Shown: positions 35,471 through 43,981 of the stretch, in pieces | Numbering within the stretch: the first letter of the stretch is position 1 | Layout of the letters: each line of letters starts with the position of its first letter | NCBI GenBank assembly: GCA_041627895.1 | Contig: JBFKQC010000004.1 | Location: 1-64,000 of the forward strand | From: JBFKQC01 sp041627895 | Lineage (GTDB): Bacteria > Pseudomonadota > Alphaproteobacteria > Rhodobacterales > Rhodobacteraceae | Direction: 5' to 3' | DNA length: 64,000 nt | Notes under the pieces: model-generated | Told to the model about the DNA's origin: nothing | Database searches by the model: none | Seen by the model: only the letters and a program-made list of their open reading frames with translations | Position numbers and translations under genes: made by a program

Positions 35471-35863
35471 ATGCCGATGCAGGAGGCCCGGTTGCCGCTG
35501 TCCGACGAGATCGAGGAGCTGATCACGGCCTATGCCGAGGCCTATCGCGCGGGCGACGCGCAGGGCTGTGCCGCGGTCTACACGCCGGATGCGCTGCTTG
35601 TCTCGCCCTACGCCCCCACGGCCCGTGGCCGCGAGGCGATCCGCGCGCTGCATGCCGACTGGACCGCCGGCGGCAGCCCGGACAAGCAGATCGAGGTTCT
35701 CGAGTTCGGCGGTTCGGGCGATCTGGCCTGGTGCGTGGCGCGGTTCGCGGAAGGCAAGGCGGACGGCGAGGGCACGTCGCTGAACATCCTGGAACGCCAG
35801 CCGGGCGGCGGCTGGCTGATCCGTATGTGCAGCCTGACCGAAACCGGCGCCCCGCACGCGTGA
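35471..35863 (+). CDS. SnoaL/DUF4440-like NTF2-fold protein
   Basis: 130 residues with the NTF2-like pattern: an N-terminal helix EIEELITAYAEAYRAGD, then DALLVSPYAPTARGREAIRA and a curved sheet ending GGGWLIRMCSLT. Such proteins are small-molecule isomerases, hydrolases or simple binding proteins; no catalytic set can be assigned. ATG 35471 or 35477 are possible starts. It stands alone, converging with the THUMP methyltransferase gene ten bases away. Confidence 0.75.
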   Translation: MPMQEARLPLSDEIEELITAYAEAYRAGDAQGCAAVYTPDALLVSPYAPTARGREAIRALHADWTAGGSPDKQIEVLEFGGSGDLAWCVARFAEGKADGEGTSLNILERQPGGGWLIRMCSLTETGAPHA

Positions 35864-35873
35864 TCCCGCGGCG

Positions 35874-36989
35874 CTATGGATCGCCCGGCGAAAGCGCCCC
35901 GGTGCGCCACAGCGTCACCCTGGTTCCGCCCAGCGCCACGGGTGGCCCGGGCGCCAGGAACGGCAACCCGGTGGCCCGGGCAAGCCCGCCGTCGCTGGTG
36001 ACAAGTCCCACGCGCCAGCCCCGGAAGCGGTCCCGCATGACGCGGCCGAACGCGTCGTAGAGCGCAAACAGCGGCTTCCGGTTGCCGATCCGGCCGCCAT
36101 AGGGCGGGTTGACGATCACCAGGCCGGGCGGTCCCTCGGGTGGCTGAAGCTCGCTGATCGCCTGCCGGGCGAACGCCGTCCAGCCGGTCACGCCGGCGCG
36201 TTCGGCATTCTCGCGGCTGCCGCGGATCGCGCCGTCGTCGCGGTCGAAGCCGAAGCAGCGCAGATCCGGCGCTGCCGCCGGCGCGGGCCCGCGCAGCGCG
36301 TGCCACGCATCCGCGTCGAACCCGGCCAGCAGCTCGAACGCGAAGCGGCGCGAGCGGCCCGGTTTCAGCCCCGCCGCGATCTCGGCCGCCTCGATCACGA
36401 AGGTGCCCGACCCGCACATCGGGTCGACGACCGGCCCGGTCCCGTCATAGCCGCATTGGCGCAGGAACAGCGCGGCGTGGGTTTCGCGCATCGGTGCCTT
36501 TCCGACGAAGCGCTTGTGGCCACGCCGGTGCAGCGGCTCGCCCGAGGTGTCCAGGCTGATGGTGCACAGGTCGTCCTCGATCCGCGCCTTCAGAACGATC
36601 CCGGCCTCTTTCGACAGCGGCATGCCCAGGGCGCGCCCGATCCGCTCGGCGGCGGCGCCGGCGTGATAGATGCGCGACTTGCGGCAGGTCGCCTCGACCC
36701 GGACCGGCACGTCGGCGCGCAGCAGGCCGGCCCAGTCGACCCGGCGCGTGCGCTTGTCGAGCTGTGCGAGGTGCGGCGCCCGGAACTGCGCGATCCGCAC
36801 CAGCACCCGCGCGGCGCCGCGCAGCTCGAGGTTCGCGCGCCAGACCTCGGGCCAGCCGCCCCGCGTCTCGACCCCGCCGGGCACCGCGCGCGGCGCGTCG
36901 AACCCCGCCGCGGCGGCTTCGTCGGCCAGCGCGGGCTCCAGCCCCGGCGCCGTTGCCAGGAAGATTTCCAGCCTCTCGCCCATCGCCAT
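35874..36989 (-). CDS. THUMP-domain 23S rRNA m2G methyltransferase (RlmL/RlmK N-half type)
   Basis: 371 residues: an N-terminal THUMP RNA-binding domain (about 5-160) and a methyltransferase domain with DPMCGSGTFVIEAAE (SAM site) and the catalytic VNPPYGGRIG, which marks N2-guanine methylation. It matches the N-terminal half of E. coli RlmL, which makes m2G2445 in 23S rRNA; the C-terminal RlmK half is absent, as is common in alphaproteobacteria. The start is ATG 36989 (or 36983). It diverges from the sigma-factor gene with 110 bases between. Confidence 0.88.
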   Translation of the reverse strand: MAMGERLEIFLATAPGLEPALADEAAAAGFDAPRAVPGGVETRGGWPEVWRANLELRGAARVLVRIAQFRAPHLAQLDKRTRRVDWAGLLRADVPVRVEATCRKSRIYHAGAAAERIGRALGMPLSKEAGIVLKARIEDDLCTISLDTSGEPLHRRGHKRFVGKAPMRETHAALFLRQCGYDGTGPVVDPMCGSGTFVIEAAEIAAGLKPGRSRRFAFELLAGFDADAWHALRGPAPAAAPDLRCFGFDRDDGAIRGSRENAERAGVTGWTAFARQAISELQPPEGPPGLVIVNPPYGGRIGNRKPLFALYDAFGRVMRDRFRGWRVGLVTSDGGLARATGLPFLAPGPPVALGGTRVTLWRTGALSPGDP

Positions 36990-37099
36990 TGCCTAGCCGG
37001 AAAGCCGCGCCCGGGCGAGCCCCACTTGCCCGATGGCCCCCGGGGATGCTCTAACTGGCTGCAACCGATTGCTGCACCGCCCATTTCGACCAGAACGCC

Positions 37100-37651
37100 A
37101 TGGACCCGCACGCGCAGACCCTCACGCAGATCGCCCATGGCGACAAGAAGGCCCTGGCCCAGCTTTACAGGGCGCTGGAACGGCCGGTCTACAGATTCAT
37201 CCAGTCAAGATTGAACGATCCCTTCGAGTCGTCCGACGTACTGCATGACGTGTTCATGGAAGTCTGGCGCTCGGCCAGCCGGTTCGAAGGAAGATCGAAA
37301 GTGCAGACCTGGATATTCGGTATCGCCTATCGCAAGGTGATCGACCTGCACCGCAAGCGCGGGCGGCAGGACGTGACCGACGAATTGCCCGATACCGCCG
37401 ACGACAGCCCCGACGCAGAGGCCTGCGTGACCGCGGGGCAAGAGGCCGAGCACGTGCGCCACTGCCTCGGCACGCTGAAGGACGACCACCGCACCGCGAT
37501 CAGCCTGGCGTTCTACGACGACATGACCTATGCCGAGATCGCCGAGGTCGCCGGCGTGCCGGAAGGCACGATCAAGACCCGCATCTTCCACGCCAAGAAG
37601 CTGTTGCTGCGCTGCCTTTCGGGCCGCGTGCAGCGGGGGGTGCCGGCATGA
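37100..37651 (+). CDS. ECF-type RNA polymerase sigma factor
   Basis: 183 residues with only sigma regions 2 and 4: region 2 includes DPFESSDVLHDVFMEVWRSA and VQTWIFGIAYRKVIDLHRK, and region 4 includes FYDDMTYAEIAEVAGVPEGT followed by KTRIFHAKK. It should direct RNA polymerase to a small stress regulon. It is directly coupled (ATGA) to a membrane anti-sigma gene and then a secreted subtilisin-like protease. I could not find a promoter in front of the operon that repeats clearly elsewhere in the window, so autoregulation is unproven. Confidence 0.93.
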   Translation: MDPHAQTLTQIAHGDKKALAQLYRALERPVYRFIQSRLNDPFESSDVLHDVFMEVWRSASRFEGRSKVQTWIFGIAYRKVIDLHRKRGRQDVTDELPDTADDSPDAEACVTAGQEAEHVRHCLGTLKDDHRTAISLAFYDDMTYAEIAEVAGVPEGTIKTRIFHAKKLLLRCLSGRVQRGVPA

Positions 37652-38220
37652 CCCGCGACGAGATCATCGCCCTGCTGCCGTTCCTGGCCAACGACACGCT
37701 GACCGGCGAGGAACGCGCCGAGGTCGAGGCCGCCGAGGTCGAGGATGCCGAGATGCAGGCAGAACTGGCCGCGCTGCGCGCGATCCGCAACACCATGCAG
37801 ACCGAGCAAGGCTATAGCCCCGGCGAGATGGGCCTGGGCCGGCTGATGCGCGAGGTCGAGGCCGAGGCGCCCGCCGCGATCCGGCCCCGCGCCACGCCGC
37901 GCTGGGCCTGGCAGGCGGTTGCCGCGGCCCTGCTCGCCGTGGTCGTGGGGCAGGCCGTGTTCCTGTCGCGCGCGCCGGACGATCCCGGCGGATTCACGCT
38001 CGCCGGCGCCGACGCGGCCTTTACCATCGCGGTCCGCCCCGACACCACCGAAGAGGCGCTGCGCGCGCTGCTGCTCGACGCCGGGGTCGAGATCGTCGGC
38101 GGGCCGTCGGCGCTGGGCCTTTACCAGCTTGCGACCATCGAGGGCGTGACAAACGAGCAGGCAATTGCGATCCTGTCGGCCTCGGACATCGTCGAAAGCC
38201 TGGAGGTGCCCGACGACTAG
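37648..38220 (+). CDS. Membrane anti-sigma factor without zinc ligands
   Basis: 190 residues: a cytosolic N-terminal anti-sigma-like domain (LLPFLANDTLTGEERAEVEA), one transmembrane helix (about 86-106) and a periplasmic domain (about 120-188). There is no Cys or His anywhere, so it is not a zinc anti-sigma. The periplasmic part (TIAVRPDTTEEALRALLLDA, then GGPSALGLYQLA and DIVESLEVP) reads like the propeptide/inhibitor fold found in front of subtilases. The next gene encodes a subtilase. It overlaps the sigma gene by four bases and presumably holds it at the membrane. Confidence 0.82.
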   Translation: MTRDEIIALLPFLANDTLTGEERAEVEAAEVEDAEMQAELAALRAIRNTMQTEQGYSPGEMGLGRLMREVEAEAPAAIRPRATPRWAWQAVAAALLAVVVGQAVFLSRAPDDPGGFTLAGADAAFTIAVRPDTTEEALRALLLDAGVEIVGGPSALGLYQLATIEGVTNEQAIAILSASDIVESLEVPDD

Positions 38221-38230
38221 GAGAGCCGCC

Positions 38231-39430
38231 ATGCGCATGCTCACCGGCCTGATCCTGATCTGCCTCGGCCTGGCCCTTGCCCCGGCAGAGGCGCAGCGTG
38301 TCGATCCGCAGACGCCACGCCGCAATATCGACAACGACGACAATTTTCCGACGACCCGTGGCCGCGTCGATGCAGCGATCCTGCGCGGCGGGCGGCTGGA
38401 ATACATCGCAATTGGCCCGCCCGGCCAGTCGCAGGCCGCCGCCGACGCGCTGGCCGGCGCCGGTGCGCAGGTGCTGCGCATCCGGGCCTATGGCGCGCTG
38501 AACCGGCGCGCGCTGGTCGTCGATCTGCGGCGGTTGACGCTGGCGCAGGCGCGGGCGCTGCTGGCGCAGGCGGCGCCGCAGACCGTGATCGACGCACAGG
38601 CCTTCTATCGCTACGCGCAGGGCAGGCCCCGGCTATATGCCGCGCGGATGATCGGCGCGGGACCCTCGCCCTGCCGCCTCGGTGGGCTGCGCGTCGGGCT
38701 GATCGACGGGCCGGTGGACCCGTCGCACGCCGCGCTGCGCCAGGCCCGGATCCGTGTGCAAAGCGTGCTGTTGCCGAACGAACGCCCGGCGGATGCAAGC
38801 CACGGCACCGCCGTCGCCGCGCTGATCGTCGGGCAGGACCCGGACGGCGCGCTGACCGGCTACGCCGGCGGCGCCCAGCTGTTCGCCGCGTCGGCCTTCG
38901 CCCGCGAACGCCGCGGGCCGGCGGCGGATGTCGAGCGGATCGGCGCGGCGCTGGACTGGCTGATCGGCAGCGGCGTGCGGCTGATCAACATGTCCTTCGC
39001 CGGGCCGCCCAACGCGGCGCTGGCCGACCTTCTGGGCGCGGCCGCAGGGCGCGGCGCGCTGATGGTCGCCGCCGCCGGCAACGACGGCAAGTCGAGCGAG
39101 GCCTGGCCCGCCGCCGCATCGCCGGTGATCGCCGTCACCGCGGTCGACGCCGCCGGGCGCCGCTATCGGTCCGCGAATACCGGCGCGCATATCGAATTCG
39201 CCGCGCCGGGGGTCGATCTCTATGTCGCCAGGCCGAGGGGCGGCACCTATGCCTCGGGCACCTCCTACGCCGCGCCGATCGTCACCGCGCTGGCCGCGCG
39301 GCACGTCGCACGCGGCACACGCTCGGCCGCTGCCTTGCGCGCGGCGCTGCGGCGCAACAGCGCCGATTTGGGCGCGCCGGGGCGCGATACCGATTACGGC
39401 TGGGGACTGGTACGCGCCACGGGTTGTTGA
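38231..39430 (+). CDS. Secreted subtilisin-like serine protease (S8 family)
   Basis: 399 residues: signal peptide (about 1-21, ending AEA before QRVD), an N-terminal region with a propeptide-like part (about 55-125), and an S8 domain with Asp159 (VGLIDGPVD), His191 (SHGTAVA), oxyanion Asn284 (AAGND) and Ser345 (SGTSYAAP). All catalytic residues are intact. ATG 38231 follows GGAGAG at good spacing and places the signal at the N-terminus. It is the third gene of the sigma/anti-sigma operon. Likely periplasmic or secreted; substrates unknown. Confidence 0.9.
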   Translation: MRMLTGLILICLGLALAPAEAQRVDPQTPRRNIDNDDNFPTTRGRVDAAILRGGRLEYIAIGPPGQSQAAADALAGAGAQVLRIRAYGALNRRALVVDLRRLTLAQARALLAQAAPQTVIDAQAFYRYAQGRPRLYAARMIGAGPSPCRLGGLRVGLIDGPVDPSHAALRQARIRVQSVLLPNERPADASHGTAVAALIVGQDPDGALTGYAGGAQLFAASAFARERRGPAADVERIGAALDWLIGSGVRLINMSFAGPPNAALADLLGAAAGRGALMVAAAGNDGKSSEAWPAAASPVIAVTAVDAAGRRYRSANTGAHIEFAAPGVDLYVARPRGGTYASGTSYAAPIVTALAARHVARGTRSAAALRAALRRNSADLGAPGRDTDYGWGLVRATGC

Positions 39431-39580
39431 ATTTCCCGGCGATTCCAGCCGCCCCGGGGAAAACCGTCGCATTCACCGCAACTTTGTTTGAACGCCCGCC
39501 GGGCGGTCTCCGACCCATGGACGTAGCGCGCTGTCAGCGTGCGACACGGACGCCCACAAGGACCAACAGGAGACATCGCT

Positions 39581-39919
39581 ATGACCCGCACCATGCTTTT
39601 CGCCGCCGCTGCCGCCGCCGCTTTCGGCACCGCCGCGCTGACCCCGAACCCGGCGCTGGCGAAGATCGAGTCGCTCGGCGAGTGCTACGACGCCGTCATC
39701 ACCTGGTGCAACGACACACACCCGGACCACGCCCAGGAATGCGCCAGCGGTGGCATGGACGAGTGCGACGCGGAATTCAGCAACGCACCGCAGGGCACCA
39801 CCTTCGACCGGCTCAAGGCGCTGTCCGGCCCGAGCCGCGTCAAGTTCCAGCTCGTCGGCAAGCGCCCCGTACCGTTCCTGCAGCCCGGCGCCGGCGAAGA
39901 CAGCCACGCGCGCCGCTGA
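39581..39919 (+). CDS. Small exported cysteine-containing protein of unknown function (112 aa)
   Basis: A clear signal peptide (AAAAAAAFGTAALTPNPALA) is followed by a mature part of about 85 residues with four cysteines in GECYDAVITWC, AQECASG and DECDAEF, which may form two disulfides in the periplasm. AGGAGA precedes ATG 39581. A strong terminator follows at 39945. I do not recognise the family. It lies after the sigma-regulated protease but has its own leader, so its regulation by that sigma factor is only a possibility. Confidence 0.75.
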   Translation: MTRTMLFAAAAAAAFGTAALTPNPALAKIESLGECYDAVITWCNDTHPDHAQECASGGMDECDAEFSNAPQGTTFDRLKALSGPSRVKFQLVGKRPVPFLQPGAGEDSHARR

Positions 39920-39944
39920 TTCCCGCCCACCCGCAGCGGCCGCC

Positions 39945-39976
39945 AGGGCCCCCGCCTCGTGCGGGGGCCCTTCTTT
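39945..39976 (+). terminator. Rho-independent terminator
   Basis: AGGGCCCCCGC (39945-39955) pairs perfectly with GCGGGGGCCCT (39961-39971) around CTCGT, then TCTTT. It ends the transcript of the small exported protein. Confidence 0.88.
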
Positions 39977-40079
39977 ACGGGCCGGGCGGCGGCCAGATTT
40001 TTTTTGAACCGCCGCGCCAGCCCGCACGACCCATCCCTGACAAGCAGACGATCCGCCCCGCCCGACAGGAGACACCGAC

Positions 40080-40262
40080 ATGACCCGCGCCCCGTTCTTC
40101 GCCTCGTTCATCGTCCTCGCGCTGACCGCCACCGCCCGGGCCGACGGCGATTCCGACGTCCAGTTCCAGATTCAGCTTGGCACGTCGGACCTGCAGAACG
40201 CGGAAAACGTCCGCAGCCAGGCCGCCGTCGCGGCCATCAAGATCAGGAAAGTCCGCAAGTAA
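40080..40262 (+). CDS. Very small exported protein of unknown function (60 aa)
   Basis: 60 residues: signal peptide (FFASFIVLALTATARA, cut before DGDSD) and a mature peptide of about 40 residues with a basic end (KIRKVRK). AGGAGA lies before ATG 40080 and a perfect terminator follows 35 bases after the stop, so this looks like a real monocistronic gene. There are no cysteines and no recognised motif. Its layout (signal, own ribosome site, own terminator) matches the neighbour at 39581. Confidence 0.65.
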   Translation: MTRAPFFASFIVLALTATARADGDSDVQFQIQLGTSDLQNAENVRSQAAVAAIKIRKVRK

Positions 40263-40296
40263 CCCACCGCCTTCCCGCTTCCTTCCTCCCTGAACT

Positions 40297-40324
40297 GCCC
40301 CGCCCTTTCCGGCGGGGCTTTTTT
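40297..40324 (+). terminator. Rho-independent terminator
   Basis: GCCCCGCC (40297-40304) pairs with GGCGGGGC (40311-40318) around CTTTCC, followed by six T. It ends the 60-residue protein gene. Confidence 0.9.
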
Positions 40325-40389
40325 CTGCCGCAACTGGACAAGCCGGGATCGCCTTGGTCTAACCAATGGCTGTTGAGAAAGGGCGTCCC

Positions 40390-41682
40390 ATGGTCGACAT
40401 CGCCACCCGTGTCTATAACCACAAATGGAAGATCGACCCGATCGTTCGCTCGATGATCGACACCGATTTCTACAAGCTGCTGATGTGCCAGTCGGTGTTC
40501 CGCAACAAGCCGGACACCACCGTCGAATTCTCGCTGATCAACCGCTCGAAACACGTGCTGCTTGCCGAGCTGATCGACGAGGGCGAGTTGCGCGAACAGC
40601 TCGACCATATCCGGTCGCTGTCGCTAATCCGCGGTGAATCGACCTGGCTGCGCGGCAACATGTTCTACGGCAAGCGGCAGATGTTCACGCCGGAGTTCAT
40701 GGAATGGTTCGAGGCGCTGCGCCTGCCGCCCTATCACCTGGAGAAACGCGCGGGCCAGTACGAGCTGACATTCGAGGGCAAATGGCCCGAGGTGATGATG
40801 TGGGAGATCCCCGCGCTCGCCGTGCTGATGGAGCTGCGCGGCCGCGCGATCCTGAACCGGATGGGCCGGTTCGAGCTGCAGGTGCTCTATGCCCGGGCGA
40901 TGACCAAGCTGTGGGAAAAGGTAGAGCGCCTGCGCGCGCTCAACGACCTGCGCATCGCCGATTTCGGCACGCGGCGGCGGCACAGCTTTCTCTGGCAGGA
41001 CTGGTGCGTGCAGGCGATGATCGAGGGGCTTGGGGCGAAATTCGTCGGCACCTCGAATTGCCTGATCGCCAAGAACCGCGACGTCGAGGCGATCGGCACC
41101 AACGCGCACGAACTGCCGATGGTCTATTGCGCGCTGGCCGATACCGAAGAAGCGCTGCGTTCCGCGCCCTACAAGGTGCTGGAGGACTGGCAGGAAGAGC
41201 ACGAGGGCAACCTGCGCATCATCCTGCCCGACACCTACGGCACCGAGGGGTTTCTCAGGAACGCGCCCGACTGGCTGGCGGGCTGGACCGGCGTGCGCAT
41301 CGATTCGGGCGATCCCGCGGAGGGCGCCGAAATCGCGATCCGCTGGTGGCAGGACCGCGGCGAGGACCCGCGCGAGAAGCTGGTGATCTTCTCCGACGGC
41401 CTGGACGTCGACAAGATCGAAGAGCTTCATGCGCAGTTCCGCGGTCGCGTGCGGGTCAGCTTCGGCTGGGGCACGCTGCTGACCAACGACTTCCGCGGGC
41501 TGACCCCGGGCGATGCGCTGGCGCCGTTTTCGCTGGTCTGCAAGGCGGTCGCCGCGAACGGGCGCCCGACCGTCAAGCTGTCCGACAATCCGCTGAAGGC
41601 GATGGGACCGGGGCTGGAGGTCGAACGCTACAAGCGCGTCTTCGGCGTCGGGCAGCAGCAGGCGCTCGAGGTGGTGGTGTGA
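40390..41682 (+). CDS. pncB: Nicotinate phosphoribosyltransferase
   Basis: Makes nicotinate mononucleotide from nicotinate and PRPP in NAD salvage, stimulated by ATP. IDTDFYKLLMCQSVF near the N-terminus, DFGTRRRHSF, the FVGTSNCLIAK block and THE-like NAHELPMVY with the phosphorylated His are family marks. ATG 40390 gives 430 residues with the usual start MVDIATRVYNHKW; ATG 40366 adds eight residues. It stands alone between the small exported protein and a convergent amidinotransferase gene, without other NAD genes nearby. Confidence 0.95.
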   Translation: MVDIATRVYNHKWKIDPIVRSMIDTDFYKLLMCQSVFRNKPDTTVEFSLINRSKHVLLAELIDEGELREQLDHIRSLSLIRGESTWLRGNMFYGKRQMFTPEFMEWFEALRLPPYHLEKRAGQYELTFEGKWPEVMMWEIPALAVLMELRGRAILNRMGRFELQVLYARAMTKLWEKVERLRALNDLRIADFGTRRRHSFLWQDWCVQAMIEGLGAKFVGTSNCLIAKNRDVEAIGTNAHELPMVYCALADTEEALRSAPYKVLEDWQEEHEGNLRIILPDTYGTEGFLRNAPDWLAGWTGVRIDSGDPAEGAEIAIRWWQDRGEDPREKLVIFSDGLDVDKIEELHAQFRGRVRVSFGWGTLLTNDFRGLTPGDALAPFSLVCKAVAANGRPTVKLSDNPLKAMGPGLEVERYKRVFGVGQQQALEVVV

Positions 41683-41730
41683 CACCATGCGCCGCCCGGC
41701 GCCCGCCCCGCGCCCGGTGCCCTGCCCGGT

Positions 41731-42855
41731 TCAGCCCCTGGGGAAATAGTCCTCGCAGCCGCCTTCGCGCCAGACATCCGCGGTGCAGCAATGCAGGCCG
41801 CCGCCAAAGGCATAGGCATCGCGCAGCTCGACCTCGACGACTTCCATGCCCAGCCTGTCCATCTGTTCGGCCTGGTAGACCTCGGATTTCTCGACGCAGA
41901 CCGTCTTGGGGTCCAGCACCAGCACGTTCATGCTAAGCCAGACCGACGAATAGCACAGCGGCGGCGGCGCGTTATGCGCGGGCTGCGCCGCGTCGACGAT
42001 CTGCCAGCCGTTGCATTCGAAAATCCCGCGCTGCTCGTCCGGCAGGCGGCGCTGCGGGTTGTTCAGGATCAGTCCGGGCCTGAGCGGGGTGAATGTGGCG
42101 TCGATATGGATCGGGTAGGGATCGCCGGGAAAGTTCACCGCATGTACCCGGTGGTCGGGGAAATGCCGGCGCAGCCACTCGATGCCCTTGAGGTTCGTCG
42201 TGAACCCGTGCTGCACCACAAGGTCGCGCCCGAACCGCAGCACGTCGGCGGCGTCGAACAGCGGTTCCTCCTCGGTGGTGACAAAGAACTTCTCGGCGGT
42301 CCATTTCAGTCTCTGATCCACGCCGATCCGCTCTGACAGGTAGTCGGGGCGGTAATCGGCGTCGGTCAGCCGCGGCTTCGGCGCGGCTTCGTGGCGGAAA
42401 TTCGGGTCTTCCTCCCAATAGCGCTGCAGCAAGGGGCGGTAGTTGAGATACTCGAACCAGCGGCAGCGATAGGACATCGTCGCCTCGAGAATCTCCGACC
42501 CGACGGTCAGCAGCACATCGCGCGGGGGCATGCATCCGAACTGGCTGTCGGTGTGAAAATCCGGCGTGGTCACGGGCAGCGACTGGTCGACCGGCACCGG
42601 CCGGTCGACGCGGATCCCGCGCGCCCGAAGCTGCGCTGCAAAACGGTCCAGCAACTCGTTCGCCCGGTCGATCGTCTCTTGCGGGCGCCGGCCCCACTGG
42701 CCGCGCATGTCGCTGTCTTCCGGTACCTTGGCCTCCAGCGCCGGTTCGGCGGGCGGGATGTGGCAATCATCGGCCCGCCCCACGATCACATGGCGCAACG
42801 GGTCCCATTCGTTCCAGGAACTGACGACGGTCTTGGTCTGGCTGGTGTCCTTCAT
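41731..42855 (-). CDS. Glycine amidinotransferase-like protein (AGAT family)
   Basis: 374 residues in the amidinotransferase/pentein fold. FGCMPPRDVLLTVGSEILEA, YRCRWFEYLNYRPLL and IHIDATFTPLRPG match the arginine:glycine amidinotransferase family, and GGGLHCCTADV near the end holds the catalytic Cys. These enzymes move the amidino group of arginine to an amine such as glycine, lysine or an inosamine; the acceptor here is unknown. ATG 42855 begins MKDTSQTKTVVSSWNEWDP; twelve residues further upstream are unlikely. No biosynthetic cluster is next to it. Confidence 0.85.
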   Translation of the reverse strand: MKDTSQTKTVVSSWNEWDPLRHVIVGRADDCHIPPAEPALEAKVPEDSDMRGQWGRRPQETIDRANELLDRFAAQLRARGIRVDRPVPVDQSLPVTTPDFHTDSQFGCMPPRDVLLTVGSEILEATMSYRCRWFEYLNYRPLLQRYWEEDPNFRHEAAPKPRLTDADYRPDYLSERIGVDQRLKWTAEKFFVTTEEEPLFDAADVLRFGRDLVVQHGFTTNLKGIEWLRRHFPDHRVHAVNFPGDPYPIHIDATFTPLRPGLILNNPQRRLPDEQRGIFECNGWQIVDAAQPAHNAPPPLCYSSVWLSMNVLVLDPKTVCVEKSEVYQAEQMDRLGMEVVEVELRDAYAFGGGLHCCTADVWREGGCEDYFPRG

Positions 42856-42936
42856 GGCGCGATGCCTAGCGGCGCGGCCTTGCCGCTGCAAGCCATGGCT
42901 GCGTCGTTTCGCGGCCCGTCAGCGACAGGCGCCCGC

Positions 42937-43920
42937 TCAATCCCCGTGCAGCCGGTCGATGATGCGCCGCGCAAGGTCGATGTCGTCGAATATCTCGTGC
43001 AAGTCGTCCTCCATGTCCGTCACGGGCTTGTTCAGCGCGCCCATCTTCATGAACCCGCCGCCGCGACTTAACGCGAGGTAAAAATCGTCGTTCCAGAATC
43101 CGGCCTTCATCGCCTTGGTGCCGCGGCGGCCGCCTTCGGCCGCGCCGATGGCCAGCACGCTGTCCAGAAACCGGGGCGGCATGAAGCGGCGCGCGGCCTC
43201 GGGATCTTCGGCGTGAACCTCGAACGCGTCCTCGAACGTGTCGTGATCGAACTCGACCCGCGGCATGCCGCGGCCGCGGTCGCCGGCGAACAGCCCGCCC
43301 AGCGTGTTGCCGAGGGCGCCGTAGTCGCGGGTGATCAGGATCCGCCCGGGCGACTGCATCGGCACCGAGATATGGAACATCAGCCCGTTGAACACGGTGC
43401 TGGAGCTTTTCTTGTTGTCGGAATTGCGGGTCTCTTTCTCAAGCGTCGCCTGCACGATCCGGTAATCGGTGCCGCGGTGGCTGCCGGTCATCTCGTTGCG
43501 GATGTTCGACTTGTTGTAGGACCCGACCATCCCAAGCTCGCGGAACGCGCCGACCGGAAAGCCGCCGCCGCCGTCGCTGGCAAAGGTCAGGTCGCCGACA
43601 TGTTCGCAGATCGCCGGCATCACCGCATCCTCGACCGCGCCGCTCCAGGCATGGGCGTGGAACGCGCGCACCCCCAGGGCACCGATCACCCCGACGATGC
43701 CAAGGAAGAAGGCGGCGAAGGCCGCGAACTCCCCCTCGACGGCGAACAGCAGCAACGCGACGGCGGCGGCGGTGGCGGCCAGGATGATCGCCACCCATTT
43801 CCGCGCCGTCCAAAGCCGCACCACGCGGTCGGATTCGATCGCCATCAGCGCCGGTCTGACGCGGGCGCGGAAAATTTCGGCAAAGCCCTTTTCCAACTCT
43901 GTCCGTTCGGTGAAATCCAT
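42937..43920 (-). CDS. DUF3137-family membrane protein
   Basis: 327 residues. Two adjacent transmembrane helices (about 40-90: WVAIILAATAAAVALLLF, then AAFFLGIVGVIGAL) are followed by a soluble domain with DFTERTELEKGF before and TDYRIVQATLEKETR and FNGLMFHISVP after. This layout and length fit proteins annotated DUF3137. Function unknown; both termini are probably cytosolic. ATG 43920 is chosen with GGGGGTTG before it. It lies between arfB and the amidinotransferase on the same strand, with 62 and 81 bases of spacing. Confidence 0.78.
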   Translation of the reverse strand: MDFTERTELEKGFAEIFRARVRPALMAIESDRVVRLWTARKWVAIILAATAAAVALLLFAVEGEFAAFAAFFLGIVGVIGALGVRAFHAHAWSGAVEDAVMPAICEHVGDLTFASDGGGGFPVGAFRELGMVGSYNKSNIRNEMTGSHRGTDYRIVQATLEKETRNSDNKKSSSTVFNGLMFHISVPMQSPGRILITRDYGALGNTLGGLFAGDRGRGMPRVEFDHDTFEDAFEVHAEDPEAARRFMPPRFLDSVLAIGAAEGGRRGTKAMKAGFWNDDFYLALSRGGGFMKMGALNKPVTDMEDDLHEIFDDIDLARRIIDRLHGD

Positions 43921-43981
43921 GTGCAACCCCCCGCTGCAAATGCCGCCGAGGTTAGCCGCCGGCGGCATGCCCGGGCAACGG

